Counted from the stretch's first letter, positions 1 to 10,213 are shown. The stretch is 64,000 bases of DNA from Acuticoccus sp963704595 (GCA_963704595.1 OY969922.1:2108001-2172000), one strand, 5' to 3'. Made by a program: numbers and translations. Notes: a model not told the origin generated them from the letters alone.

Positions 1-414
1 TACGGGTTCCGCTTCACCGATCCGCTCGACAGCAAGAGCTGCCTGCCGCGCCAGGCGATCGCGCCGACGGACCAGCTTCTGGGAGTGGGCGACGGGGAGC
101 GGGTCCTGTTCCCGCTCATCAAGATTTATGGCGATGCGTTCGCGCCCTACGAGCGGCCGATCACGATGCCGCGTGCCGAGACGCTGCTGGTGGAAGTGGA
201 CGGGCTGACGCGGGTGCTGGGCGGGGATTTCACCGTCGCGAACGGGGTGATCGCGTTCCTGCCCCATGCGGTGCCCGCGTCGGGGGCGGCGGTGACGGCG
301 GGGTTCGAGTTCGACGTGCCGGTGCGGTTCGATACGGACCGGCTGGAGGTGAACCTGTCGCGTTTCCTCGCGGGTGAGATCCCGTCGATTCCGATGGTGG
401 AGATCGTCCCATGA
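1..414 (+). CDS. GTA/phage tail protein, DUF2460 family (g12-like), 5' end missing
   Basis: The reading frame is open from the first base of the window, so the start lies upstream; 137 codons remain before TGA. The visible part begins YGFRFTDPLDS and continues with the beta-rich tail-protein sequence typical of DUF2460 (TIGR02217) proteins, which are distal tail components of Rhodobacter-type gene transfer agents. Assignment rests on the sequence and, strongly, on the fixed gene order DUF2460-DUF2163-NlpC/P60-megatron that follows. The stop overlaps the next start (ATGA), so translation is probably coupled. It could equally belong to a prophage with a GTA-like tail. Confidence 0.8.
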   Translation, partial: YGFRFTDPLDSKSCLPRQAIAPTDQLLGVGDGERVLFPLIKIYGDAFAPYERPITMPRAETLLVEVDGLTRVLGGDFTVANGVIAFLPHAVPASGAAVTAGFEFDVPVRFDTDRLEVNLSRFLAGEIPSIPMVEIVP

Positions 415-1262
415 GGGCGCTCGATCCGGGGCTTGAGGCGCACCTGCGGTCGGGGGTGACGACGACGTGCCGGTGCTGGCGGCTGACGCGCACGGACGGG
501 GTATCGTTCGGCTTCACCGATCACGACCGTGCGCTGTCGTTCGAGGGGGTGACTTTCTCGGCGGTGGAGGGGCTCGAGGCTTCCGGCGACGTCACCCGGG
601 CGGGGCTCGGGGTTGGCGGGCTCGAGATTGCTGGGGCGCTTTCGGCGGCGTCGCTGGATGCCGGCGAACTGCAGGACGGCCGGTTCGACGGCGCGGCGGT
701 GACGCTGTGGCTGGTGAACTGGGCGGACGTCTCGGAGCGCACGGTGCTGCGGGTCGGGACGCTCGGCGAGGTGACGCGGGCGGACGGTGCCTTCAGCGCC
801 GAGGTGCGCGGGCCGATGCAGGCGCTGGAGACGGTGCGCGGGCGGGTGATTGCCACGGGTTGCGACGCCGACCTTGGCGACAGCCGGTGCAAGGTGGCGC
901 TCGGCGACGTGGAACAGGACGCGGCGGTCCATTCGGTCGATGGCGCCGGGGTGCGGGTGACGGGGATCGCCAACCGTGCGGCGGGGTATTTCGCCGGCGG
1001 TCTCGCGGTGGTGACGAGCGGGACGGAGACGGGCGCGAAGCGGCTGATCGTGGCGCACACGGTGGACGCGCTGGGGCGGGTGCTTTCGCTGCGCGAGGCG
1101 CTGCCGGGCCTTGCGCAGGGCGACACGCTGCGGCTGACGCCGGGGTGCGACAAGCGCTTCGAGACGTGCCGCGAGAAGTTCGCAAACGGCATCAACTTCC
1201 AGGGTTTCCCGCACCTGCCGGGGAACGATCGCGCGTTCGGGTATCCGCGGAGCGGGACGTGA
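411..1262 (+). CDS. GTA tail hub protein, DUF2163 / phage BR0599 family (g13-like)
   Basis: 283 aa, about the family length. The N-terminal DUF2163 half carries a WRLTRTDG...GFTDHDR segment. The C-terminal BR0599 part ends in the family signature GCDKRFETCREKFANG followed by NFQGFPHLPGND. Two cysteine pairs (GCDADLGDSRC and GCDKRFETC) are conserved in the family; in the R. capsulatus GTA structure the hub, as I recall, binds an Fe-S cluster through such cysteines. It forms the ring connecting tail tube and baseplate. ATG overlaps the upstream stop by 4 nt, and its own stop overlaps the next gene. Confidence 0.88.
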   Translation: MRALDPGLEAHLRSGVTTTCRCWRLTRTDGVSFGFTDHDRALSFEGVTFSAVEGLEASGDVTRAGLGVGGLEIAGALSAASLDAGELQDGRFDGAAVTLWLVNWADVSERTVLRVGTLGEVTRADGAFSAEVRGPMQALETVRGRVIATGCDADLGDSRCKVALGDVEQDAAVHSVDGAGVRVTGIANRAAGYFAGGLAVVTSGTETGAKRLIVAHTVDALGRVLSLREALPGLAQGDTLRLTPGCDKRFETCREKFANGINFQGFPHLPGNDRAFGYPRSGT

Positions 1263-1687
1263 CGCGGGGCGAGATCGTCGCGGCGGCGCGGGGGTGGGTG
1301 GGTACGCCCTACCACCACCAGGCGTCGCTGCGCGGGTCCGGCTGTGACTGCCTCGGCATGGTGCGGGGGGTCTGGCGCGAGTGCATCGGGCCAGAGCCCG
1401 AGCTGACGCCGCCTTACGGGCGAAGCTGGGCCGAGGGCACTGGTGCGGAGACGTTGCTCGATGCGGCGCGGCGCCATTTCGTGCCGGCGGACGATGTGAG
1501 GGCGGGGGTGCTTCTCGTGTTCCGCTGGAAGCCGGGGCTGCCGGCAAAGCATGTGGGAATCGCCGTCGACGAGGGGCGGTTCGTCCACGCCTACGATTCT
1601 GCGGGGCGTGTGGTGGAGGGAGCGCTCGGCGCACCCTGGCGCCGCCGGCTGGCGGGGGTCTTCGATTTTCCGGGGGTGATCGACTGA
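1259..1687 (+). CDS. GTA NlpC/P60 cell-wall peptidase (g14-like)
   Basis: 142 aa starting at a GTG that overlaps the previous stop (GTGA). Near the N-terminus the segment GWVGTPYHHQ leads into GSGCDCLGMVRGVW, the NlpC/P60 nucleophile motif with the catalytic Cys; the later KHVGIAVDEGRFVHAY segment supplies the catalytic His. In RcGTA the equivalent protein is a tail-associated peptidase that opens the peptidoglycan of the recipient cell during DNA entry. A longer open frame upstream of the GTG is only a shadow of the DUF2163 gene. Its stop overlaps the start of the megatron gene (TGATG). Confidence 0.88.
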   Translation: MTRGEIVAAARGWVGTPYHHQASLRGSGCDCLGMVRGVWRECIGPEPELTPPYGRSWAEGTGAETLLDAARRHFVPADDVRAGVLLVFRWKPGLPAKHVGIAVDEGRFVHAYDSAGRVVEGALGAPWRRRLAGVFDFPGVID

Positions 1688-4600
1688 TGGCAACGCTTGT
1701 ATTGCAGGCGGCCGGGCAGGCCGTGGGCAGCGTGTTCGGCCCGGTCGGCGCGCTCGTGGGCCAGGCGGCCGGTGCGCTTGCCGGCAACCTCGTCGACCAG
1801 CGCCTCCTGGGCGACAACGGCACGCGCTCCGTCGGGCGGCTCGACGACCTCTCGGTCCAGACTTCCGCGGAAGGCAATCCGCTGCCCAAGGTGTACGGGC
1901 GGATGCGCATCGCCGGGACGCTGATCTGGGCGACCGACTTCGTCGAGCACTCGTCCGAGACGGGCGGGGGCAAGGGCGGTGGCCCGTCCGTTCGCGCCTA
2001 CAGCTACACGGCGAGCTTTGCGGTGGCGCTGTGCGAAGGGCCGATCGCGCGGATCGGGCGGGTCTGGGCGGACGGCGAGGAGCTCGACCTCACGCAGGTC
2101 TCGATGGAGGTCTTCAAGGGGAGAGCGAACCAGCAGCCGAGCGGGGTGATCGAAGGCATCGAGGGGGCGGCGCCGGCGTATCGCGGCACCGCTTACGTCG
2201 TGTTTGAGCACCTGCCCGTCGGCCCGTTCGGCAACCGCATTCCGCAGCTCACCTTCGAGGTCGTGCGTCCGATCGGGGCGCTGGAGAGCGCGGTGAAGGC
2301 GGTGACGATCATCCCCGGCGCGACCGAGTTCGGCTACGAGCCGGACGAGGTTAAGCGGGTGGTGGGGCCGGGCGAGCGGACCGCGGACAACCGGCATGTC
2401 GGGACCGCGCAGTCCGACTTCGAGGCATCGCTCGACGAGTTGCAGGCGCTCTGCCCGAACCTCGAGCGGGTGGCGCTCGTGGTGTCGTGGTTCGGGGATG
2501 ATCTGCGGGCCTCGCACTGCACGATCCAGCCGTGCGTGGAGGCGCGCGAGCGGGACACGGATGCCGCGTGGGCGGTGGCGGGGGAAACGCGGGAGACCGC
2601 GAGGCTGGTCAGCACCGACGGTGAGGGGCGACCGTCCTATGGGGGGACGCCGTCGGACGCGTCGGTGCTTCATGCGATTGCGGCGCTGAAAGACCGCGGG
2701 CTGAAGGTGGTGTTCTACCCGTTCATCCTGATGGACGTTCCGGGCGGGAACGGCCTTGCCGATCCCTACGGCGGCGACGAGCAGGCGGCCCACCCCTGGC
2801 GCGGGCGCATCACGGTGGCCCCTGCGCCCGGGCGGGGCGGGTCGCCCGATGGCACGGCGGCCGCCGCGGCGGACATCGCGGCGCTGGTCGGCACCGCGGC
2901 GCCGGGAGATTTTGCGCTTTCGGGAGAGAGCGTGACGCTACAGCGGGCCGGCCGAGTGGTCGTTCCGGCGCATGGTCCTGCACTACGCCAATCTGGTGGC
3001 GCTGGCGGGGGGCGTCGACGCGTTCCTCGTGGGTTCGGAACTGCGCGGTCTCACGACGGTGCGGGACCAGAACGGGTATCCGTTCGTGGATGCGCTCTCC
3101 GCGCTCGTGGACGACGTGAGGGGCATTGTCGGCGGCGGGGTGAAGATCTCGTACGCGGCGGACTGGTCGGAATATTTCGGGCATCAGCCGGACCCGGACA
3201 CGGTCTCGTTTCACCTCGATCCGCTCTGGAGCAACGCCAACGTCGACTTCATCGGGATCGACAACTACTGGCCGCTGTCGGACTGGCGGACGGGGTCTCA
3301 CCTCGACGACGCGCTCGCCGATACGCCGCACGATGCGGGTTACCTGACGGGCAACATCTTCGGCGGTGAGGGGTACGACTGGTACTACGCCGACGACGAT
3401 GCACGCGCCGCCCAGGACCGGACGCCGATCACGGGTGACTGGCTCTACCGCTACAAGGATGTCAGGGGCTGGTGGTCGAACCTGCACTACGACCGGGTGG
3501 GCGGGGTGCCGCTTGCGCAGCCGACGGCCTGGGTGCCGGAATCGAAGCCGATCTGGTTCACGGAAGTCGGCTGTCCGGCTGTGGCGTTCGGCGCCAACCA
3601 GCCGAACGTATTCTACGATCCGAAGAGCTCTGAATCGAAGCTGCCGTACTTCTCCACGGGGCGGCGCGACGATGCGATGCAGCGCGCCTACCTTGAAGCG
3701 ATGCTGGGTGCGTTCGATCCGGCTCTGTCGAGCGACATCAACGCGTTCAATCCGCAATCCGGCGTCTATCCGGGACGGATGATCGATCCCGGGACGGTTC
3801 ACGTCTGGAGCTGGGATGCGCGTCCTTGGCCGGTGTTTCCGCACCGGAGCGACGTGTGGTCGGACGGCGAGAACTGGGAGCGCGGGCATTGGCTGACGGG
3901 GCGGCTCGGCGCCGCGCCTGTCGCCGACCTTCTGGTCGCGCTGTTTGCGGACTGGGGGCTGCCGGCGCCCGAGATCTCGGCGGTGAACACGGTGCTCGAC
4001 GGCTATCTCGTCGCGAGGCCGCAGAGCCTGCGTGATGCGATCGAGGATCTCACGGCGGCGACGTCGATCGTTGGGGCGGACACCGGGAGCGGGATCCGCT
4101 TTGTCGGTCTCGACCGGCCGGCGGGCCCATTGTTCGAGGCGGACGATCTTGTCGAGATTGGCGCGGCTTCGCCGCTTCTCACCGAAGTGCGGGAGGAATC
4201 GGCGGGGCTGCCGTTGGAAGAGCGGCTGCGCTATCTCGACAGCGGGCGCTCCTTCCAGGTGGCGAGTGCGCGATACCGGCCGCTGGAGGCGTCGACCCAG
4301 CAGACCGAGGTGATCTCGGTCTCGGCCAGCATGAGCGACGGGCTGGCGACGGAACTTGCCCAGCTGGCGCTGGCGGCGCGGTGGGCGCGGCGGACGACGC
4401 TGCGGTTCGCCCTGCCGCCAAGCGATATTGCGGTCCTGCCCGGCGACGTCGTCACCTTGCGGCACGACGGGCGCGACCGCGACGTGATCGTGGAAGAGGT
4501 CGAGGACGTCGGTCACCGCGAGGTGACGGCGCGGACGATCGACCGCGTTTCGCTGCGGCCGACGCCGACGCCCGGGTCGCTGACGCCTTCGATCTCCTTC

Positions 4601-5560
4601 GTCACCAAGTCGCCGCCGTTCGCGGTGGGGGTGAACCTTCCCGTGATCGGCACCGTGGTGCGCGACCAGCGCGCATGGATCGGCGTTTACGCGCGGCCCT
4701 GGCCGGGGGCGGTCGGCGTCTGGCGGCTCGTGGACGGCACGTTCGTGCTGGAGACGACGGTGAGCCGGCCCGCCTCGATGGGGCAGGTGGTCGGCGGGAT
4801 CGGAAGCGGGCCGACGAGCCGGTGGGACGAGGGGAGTTCGCTCGACGTCCTGATGTTCAACACCGAGCTGGAGACCCGGCCGGAACGGATCGTTCTGGAC
4901 GGCGGCAACAGCCTGGCGGTGCAGGCGGCCAACGGGGTGTGGGAGATCCTGCAGTTCCGCAGGGCGACACTGATCGGCGAGCGGACCTATCGGCTGACGT
5001 CGCTCCTGCGCGGCGGGCTCGGGACGGAAGACGCGACGGTGGCGGGGCTTCCGGTGGGAGCGCCGATCGCCGTGATCGACGATGCGCTTTCGGTGCTGCC
5101 GGTTTCCCCGTCCAGCGTGGGCGAGGAGCAGACCTACCGGGTCGGGCCGCTGGCGGAGGGGATCGGCGGGCGAAACGTGACGACGTTTGGCTTCACGCCG
5201 ACGGGGCGGGCGATCACGCCGTATTCGCCGGTGCATGTGAAGGCGAAGCGGCGGAGCGCCGACGACGGGATCGACGTGTCTTGGATCCGCCGGACTCGCA
5301 TCGACGGCAACGAATGGCCGAACCGCACGACGGTGCCGCTCGGCGAGAGTGCGGAGATCTACCTGCTCGAGATCCTCGACCAGGGCGTGGTGGTCCGCTC
5401 GGCGGAACTCATGGAACCCAACTATTTGTATTCGCTGGCAGATCAGCTGGCCGACTTCGGCTCCGCGCGCACCGAGCTTTCGGTTCGCGTGGTCCAGGTC
5501 GCGCCCGGCTTCGGTCCCGGCGTGCCCACGGAGGTGACGGTGAATGTCCAACAGCCTTAA
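1687..5560 (+). CDS. GTA megatron / baseplate host-specificity protein (g15-like), frame broken once
   Basis: About 1290 aa once one extra base is removed. It starts MATLVLQAAGQAVGS, with a small-residue-rich N-terminus that resembles a membrane-active segment, followed by GTA baseplate regions, a TIM-barrel-like glycosidase domain (FIGIDNYWPLSDWR) and C-terminal phage-tail domains. The frame shifts at about 2938: reading ACG-C-TAC with the C removed restores SVTYSGPAEWSFRRMVLHYAN across the junction. No slippery heptamer or stem-loop is evident, and the same kind of break occurs in essential genes here, so a sequencing error is likely. The last 17 nt overlap the fibre gene. Confidence 0.88.
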
Positions 5561-8500
5561 TCTGGAGCTGCCGTATCTGAGCGGTGGGCAGGCGCAGAAG
5601 CATGTGACGGTGAATGATGCGCTGCGGCGCATCGATTCGGTTGTGCAGCTGACCGTCGAGGATCGCAACAGGACAGCGCCGCCTGTCTCGCCGCAGGAAG
5701 GCGACACACACATTGTCGCGTCTCCCGCGAGCGGGGCGTGGGCGGGACACGAGTTCAACGTCGCCGCCTATCAGGACGGGGCGTGGGTGTTCTTCGCGCC
5801 GCGCGAGGGTTGGGTCGGCTTTTCGCGATCCGAGCAGGCGCTCGTCCTCTACAACGGGGCGAACTGGGAGGTCTTCACCGCGGTCGGTGCGGCAGAGACG
5901 GCTTCGAAGTTCGGCGTGAACGGGACGGCGACCAACGCACGGCGCCTTCAGGTCTATTCCGACGAGGTCCTGTTCGCGGCCGATACCACGAAGTCGACGC
6001 CGACGGGCGACGTGCGGGTCTACGCCAACAAGACCGCTGCGGGCGATACGGCTGCGCACATCTTCCAGCGCAACTTCTCGGGACGGGCGGAGTTCGGGCT
6101 CCTCGGCTCTGACGACTTCTCGCTGAAGGTGTCGAGCAATGGTTCGAACTTCACCGAGGCGTTCTCGGTCGGTTCGGGGGATGCACGGGTCGACTTCGCG
6201 AAGGTCCCGTCGATCGGCGGGGCAGAGGCGCTGGTTCTCAGCTTTGCGAGCCGGCTGGCCGCGGTCAGCGCGTCGATCCCTGCCGACGTGATCCACATCG
6301 AGGTCCGCGGTTTTGCGACCGAGAACGACGGCGGCGCGGCGCGTTACACCCGCGTCGGCTCGCTGCCTGCGGACGGGCTCGGCTTCGGCAGCCCGAGCGC
6401 GGGGTACTGGTCGCTGGTCGGCGATACGGTGACTGCGCGCCAGGCGGGTGCGGTCGGCAACGGGGTCGCGAACGACACCAATGCGCTGAACCGCGCGCTG
6501 GCCTCGGGCCGTAACGTCTACCTCGACGCCGGCGTCTACTACGTCGACAATCAGCTTACCTGCAGCACGTTGTACCAGCGCATTTCCGGTGCGGGGCGGG
6601 GCAAGACCGTCATCAAGGTCGACAACCAGTTCAACCTCGGCGCAGGCGGCGTGCTGCGGTTGAACGCGCCCTTCACCTCGGTCGAGGACCTCACGATCGA
6701 CTTCGACCAGTCGACCGCGTCATCGCGGGCGACGCTGGTTCCATACCCGCCGGCGGTGAACCTTTCGGGCCAACCGCGGGTCCGTCTGGCGCGGCTGCGC
6801 TTCCAGCAGGCGTTCGACGGGATGCGGGCGGACGGCAACTGCGGCGGTGCGCTTTTCGACGACCTGGAATGCGGCTCGTTCAATGTCGGCTTCAAGCTGG
6901 CGGGGTCGCTGGATTCGGTCGAGTTCCGCAACTGCCGGGTCTGGCCGTACGATTTCGCCGGCAATCCGGTCCTCTACAGCATCTTCAGCGACGGTCTGGG
7001 GTACGGCTTCCGCATCGGCGAGTGCGACGACCTCAAGATGACGAACTGCACGCCCTTCCGCTCCCGAATGCTGTTCGAGAAGACGGGATCGAAGGCACCC
7101 TTCGGCACGATCAACGGGCTGGCGCTCGACGGGCGCTACTCGAGCATCATCATGGAGGACGGGCAGCTCTCGATCTCCGGCGTGTATGGCTCGACGGATG
7201 TCGCGAACGACCGCTTCATCTACCAGACCGGCGGGACGCTCGCGGTTTCCGACTTCCGCTTCTCGATCGGTGCGGGTGCCAACGTCCCGATGGTCGAGCT
7301 GAACGGGGTGGAGGCGGTCTGCACGATCCAGAACGGGCGGTCGCTCATCGGCTCCAGCACGAGCGCCGACGGCTTCCGGATCGTCAACGGAAAGCTGATC
7401 GTCTCGAACGTGGACTTCAGCGTCAACTCGGCGACGGTGCGCACCGCCGCGTGCATCCGCCAGATCGGCGGCCAGCTGACGGCGTTCGGGAACACGGTGA
7501 ACGGGCGGACCTCCGGGTCGGGTCGGTTCCTGTGGGTGCAGACCGACGGCAACCATTCGATCTTCGGGAACGACTCCAACGGGTGGGACATCGACTTTCC
7601 GGCGGTCCGCTCCCTCGGAACCTACGGGCCGAACCACGACGGATCTGCGCTGACCCTCGATACCGTTCTTTCGATCGGGGCCGTCGATTCCAGCGCGGAA
7701 GGCGGCGAATTGCGCCTCAAGGGTGCGGGAAGCAACAACGAGGTCCGGATCGACAACCAGTCCGGCGACGCGCGGATCTTCAACCTCGGGGCCGGAAAGG
7801 CGCTGAAGGTTGCGTCTTCGGACGGCACCGCCGCGCTTTCCGGCAGCGGGCTCGACTTCTCGGGGGGGCTGGCGCTGGGCCGGGGATCGAGCAACGAGTC
7901 GACGTCGATCTCGCTCGGGGAGCTGGCGCTTCCGGCGGTCACGAGCGGCTTCAGCAATATCGCGATCGGGCGCCGCGCCCTCGAGGGCATGAAGACCGGC
8001 AACAACAACATCGCGATCGGGGTGAATGCAGGGCCGCTGGTGCTGAATGGCAGCTCCAACGTGCTGTGCGGCACGAGCGCCGGTGCGGCGATGACGAGCG
8101 ATACCGGCTCGACGATGATCGGGGCCAACGCGGGCCAGTTCATCGTCGGCGGGGTGAACAACACGGGGCTCGGGCGGAACACCTTCTCCAACATCAGCAG
8201 CAGCATCAGCAACGCGACTGCCATCGGCGTGAATTCGACGGTGAACGGCTCCAACCAGGTCCAGCTCGGCAACTCCCAGACCACCACCTACGCCTACGGC
8301 GCGGTGCAGAACCGGTCGGATGTGCGGGACAAGACCGATATTCGCGACACCGAACTCGGCCTCGCTTTCGTCCGCTCGCTGCGGCCGGTCGATTTCCGCT
8401 GGGATTATCGCGAGGACTATTCGCGGCCCGCGGATGCCGATGACGACTGGACGCCGCCGGCGCCCGGTTCGATGGCCCGGCAGCGCTATCACCACGGATT

Positions 8501-8699
8501 CATCGCGCAGGACATCGAGGCCCTGATCCATGAGACCGGCCTCGATTTCGGCGGCTATCAGGATCACTCCGTAAACGGCGGCAACGACGTGAAGTCGCTC
8601 GGCTATGAGGAGCTTCTGGCGCCGCTGGTGAAGGCTGTGCAGGAGCTTTGCGCGCGCATCGATGCGCTCGAGGCGAACGACGAGAACGCGCAGGACTGA
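5544..8699 (+). CDS. Tail fibre: DUF2793 + beta-helix + S74 self-cleaving chaperone
   Basis: 1051 aa. Residues 1-90 are DUF2793 (LELPYLSGGQAQKHVTVND), a tail-attachment module found on GTA-linked fibres such as R. capsulatus rcc00171. About 290-600 is pectate-lyase-like beta-helix (GAVGNGVANDTNALNRAL, then LDAGVYYVDN). About 770-915 holds repeats such as NIAIGRRAL and NNIAIGVNAG that resemble YadA-type head repeats. The last ~130 residues are an S74 intramolecular chaperone with the SDVRDK cleavage motif, which trimerises and then releases the fibre. ATG lies inside the end of the megatron gene (17-nt overlap). The likely role is receptor or capsule binding. Confidence 0.85.
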   Translation: MSNSLNLELPYLSGGQAQKHVTVNDALRRIDSVVQLTVEDRNRTAPPVSPQEGDTHIVASPASGAWAGHEFNVAAYQDGAWVFFAPREGWVGFSRSEQALVLYNGANWEVFTAVGAAETASKFGVNGTATNARRLQVYSDEVLFAADTTKSTPTGDVRVYANKTAAGDTAAHIFQRNFSGRAEFGLLGSDDFSLKVSSNGSNFTEAFSVGSGDARVDFAKVPSIGGAEALVLSFASRLAAVSASIPADVIHIEVRGFATENDGGAARYTRVGSLPADGLGFGSPSAGYWSLVGDTVTARQAGAVGNGVANDTNALNRALASGRNVYLDAGVYYVDNQLTCSTLYQRISGAGRGKTVIKVDNQFNLGAGGVLRLNAPFTSVEDLTIDFDQSTASSRATLVPYPPAVNLSGQPRVRLARLRFQQAFDGMRADGNCGGALFDDLECGSFNVGFKLAGSLDSVEFRNCRVWPYDFAGNPVLYSIFSDGLGYGFRIGECDDLKMTNCTPFRSRMLFEKTGSKAPFGTINGLALDGRYSSIIMEDGQLSISGVYGSTDVANDRFIYQTGGTLAVSDFRFSIGAGANVPMVELNGVEAVCTIQNGRSLIGSSTSADGFRIVNGKLIVSNVDFSVNSATVRTAACIRQIGGQLTAFGNTVNGRTSGSGRFLWVQTDGNHSIFGNDSNGWDIDFPAVRSLGTYGPNHDGSALTLDTVLSIGAVDSSAEGGELRLKGAGSNNEVRIDNQSGDARIFNLGAGKALKVASSDGTAALSGSGLDFSGGLALGRGSSNESTSISLGELALPAVTSGFSNIAIGRRALEGMKTGNNNIAIGVNAGPLVLNGSSNVLCGTSAGAAMTSDTGSTMIGANAGQFIVGGVNNTGLGRNTFSNISSSISNATAIGVNSTVNGSNQVQLGNSQTTTYAYGAVQNRSDVRDKTDIRDTELGLAFVRSLRPVDFRWDYREDYSRPADADDDWTPPAPGSMARQRYHHGFIAQDIEALIHETGLDFGGYQDHSVNGGNDVKSLGYEELLAPLVKAVQELCARIDALEANDENAQD

Positions 8700-8751
8700 C
8701 CTCGCGCCTGACCGGGCGTTCGCGCCTTCGGTCCGACATCCCATCCCTTTC

Positions 8752-9724
8752 ATGAAGAAGCAGGAGTGCGTCATGCCGGAGCGCGTGCCGTGGCTTGACT
8801 ATCTGTCCAATCACCTCGGCCTGCGGGAGATCGCAGGACCCGAACACAACCCGCTGATCGTCGAGTGGGGCAAGCAGGCCGGGATCGGCTGGTGGAACAA
8901 CGACGAGGATGCCTGGTGCGCCGTTGCGGTGAACGGGGCGCTGGTGAACAGCGGCTACCCGTCGACCCGCTCGGCGCTGGCGCGCTCGTTCACGCGCTAC
9001 GGCTCGCGGCTCGCCAGGCCGGTGCGGGGGGCGATCGTCGTGTTTCCCGAGGGGGTCCAATCCGCTCTACGGGCACGTCGGCATCGTCGAGACGGTGAAC
9101 GACAACGGGACCGTGACGGTCGTCAACGGCAACGTCGGCAACGAAGTCCGTCGTTCGGTCTTCCGGACCGCGTCGATCCTGCCGGACGGGATCCGCTGGC
9201 CGCCGGGTGCGGTGCCGCCGCTGGAGGCCGACCCGCGCGTGGTCGACATTCCGCTCGGTGTGCGCGTTCTGCAGCTGGGGTCTCGCGGACGGGACGTCGA
9301 GGCTCTGCAGCGGGACCTCAACGTCCTCGGCTATGACCTGACGGTCGATGGCGATTTCGGCGGGCGTACGCGCGATGCTGTGATGCGCTTCGAGGCGCGG
9401 CGCGGACTGGCTGCCGACGGCGCTGCGGACCCTGCGATGCTGGCGGCGCTTAATACGGCGGTTGCGGATCGGCTCGAGCGGACCGAGCGGCGCAAGACGG
9501 CAGCGTCCGCCGCGACACCGATTGCGAGTGCAGGTGCGGTGGTGACGGCGGGCGCACTGGCGCAGACGGGCGTCCAGATCGGACGGGACGTCCAGTCGCT
9601 CAACGACGGGACCGTGTTCGGTCTCGTCATGGCATCGCTGGTGATTGCGGCCATCGGCGGCTTCCTCCTTTGGCGGTTCGCACTGAAACGCGCGGAAGGT
9701 CCTGCGCGGGAGGATGGGCTTTGA
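8752..9724 (+). CDS. GTA/phage endolysin: NlpC/P60-CHAP-like (TIGR02594) + peptidoglycan-binding + C-terminal membrane segment; frame broken once
   Basis: About 323 aa after removing one extra G in the G5 run at 9051-9055; this restores PEGSNPLYGHVGIVET across the junction. Domain order: TIGR02594-type Cys/His hydrolase (catalytic Cys in DAWCAVAVNG, His in YGHVGIV), peptidoglycan-binding domain 1 (LQLGSRGRDVEALQRDL ... DFGGRTRDAV), then a membrane helix (VFGLVMASLVIAAIGGFLLW) with a basic tail. The membrane segment suggests export or tethering without a separate signal peptide. Its TGA overlaps the TTG start of the spanin gene. Start ATG 8752 is chosen; ATG 8773 (MPERVPW) is an alternative. 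Confidence 0.78.
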
Positions 9725-10008
9725 CCGTTCTTCTTCAGATCGCGGCCGGGTTGGGCTGGCGCGCATGGCTGGCTGCTGCCGTTGGGGCAGCGCTGGCTGC
9801 GACGGCGGCCTACCCGGCCGGCCGGTTCGTCGAGCGGGCGGTTTGCGGGGAGCGCGTCGAGCGGCGCCTTGCTGAGATGGAACTTCAAAATCAGGAGCTG
9901 CGCGATGCAAGGATCGTCGAGGCGCTGGAAGCGCGCCGTGCCGTTCGCCATGATGATGTGCCTGCCGCTGATGGCAGGATGCCGGACGACGGCTTCAGGC
10001 GGGACTGA
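9721..10008 (+). CDS. Inner-membrane spanin (Rz-like)
   Basis: 95 aa from a TTG start that overlaps the endolysin stop (TTGA). One N-terminal membrane helix (about residues 12-31, WRAWLAAAVGAALAATAA) is followed by a charged, helical periplasmic domain (RLAEMELQNQELRDARIVEA) of coiled-coil character. That is the plan of phage i-spanins. The downstream lipoprotein gene begins inside this gene in another frame, the classic embedded/overlapped Rz/Rz1 arrangement. No sequence motif is diagnostic for Rz, so the call rests on architecture and context. Confidence 0.65.
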   Translation: MTVLLQIAAGLGWRAWLAAAVGAALAATAAYPAGRFVERAVCGERVERRLAEMELQNQELRDARIVEALEARRAVRHDDVPAADGRMPDDGFRRD

Positions 10009-10165
10009 CGTTTCGTGTGCGGCGTTCGAGCCGATCGGCTGGTCCAGCGCCGATACGACTGCCACGCAGCGCGAGGTTCGCGAGCACAATGCGGCCTGGT
10101 CCGCGTTGTGCAAGACTGGAGCCGCGACCCGTTCACGTGATCATTCTGCAACAAAGCAGAACTGA
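9905..10165 (+). CDS. Outer-membrane spanin lipoprotein (Rz1-like), overlapping Rz out of frame
   Basis: 86 aa in the +1 frame relative to the i-spanin gene; the first 104 nt are nested inside it. Basic N-terminus (SSRRWKR), hydrophobic core (AVPFAMMMCLPLMAGC) and a lipobox L-M-A-G-C with lipidated Cys26. The mature part contains SCAAFEPIGWSSADT and REVREHNAAWSALC, which matches the small lipoproteins found at this position in alphaproteobacterial phage lysis cassettes. Together with the i-spanin it would fuse inner and outer membranes in the last step of lysis. Confidence 0.7.
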   Translation: MQGSSRRWKRAVPFAMMMCLPLMAGCRTTASGGTDVSCAAFEPIGWSSADTTATQREVREHNAAWSALCKTGAATRSRDHSATKQN

Positions 10166-10213
10166 CGTCTGGCGTTCATGCCGAATTCACGGCCTTGACA
10201 GTATTCCGGCGTC

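Noticed and set aside
2900..2972. Programmed ribosomal frameshift in the megatron gene
   Set aside because: No slippery heptamer, downstream stem or pseudoknot evident; identical-looking one-base breaks occur in essential genes of the same window.
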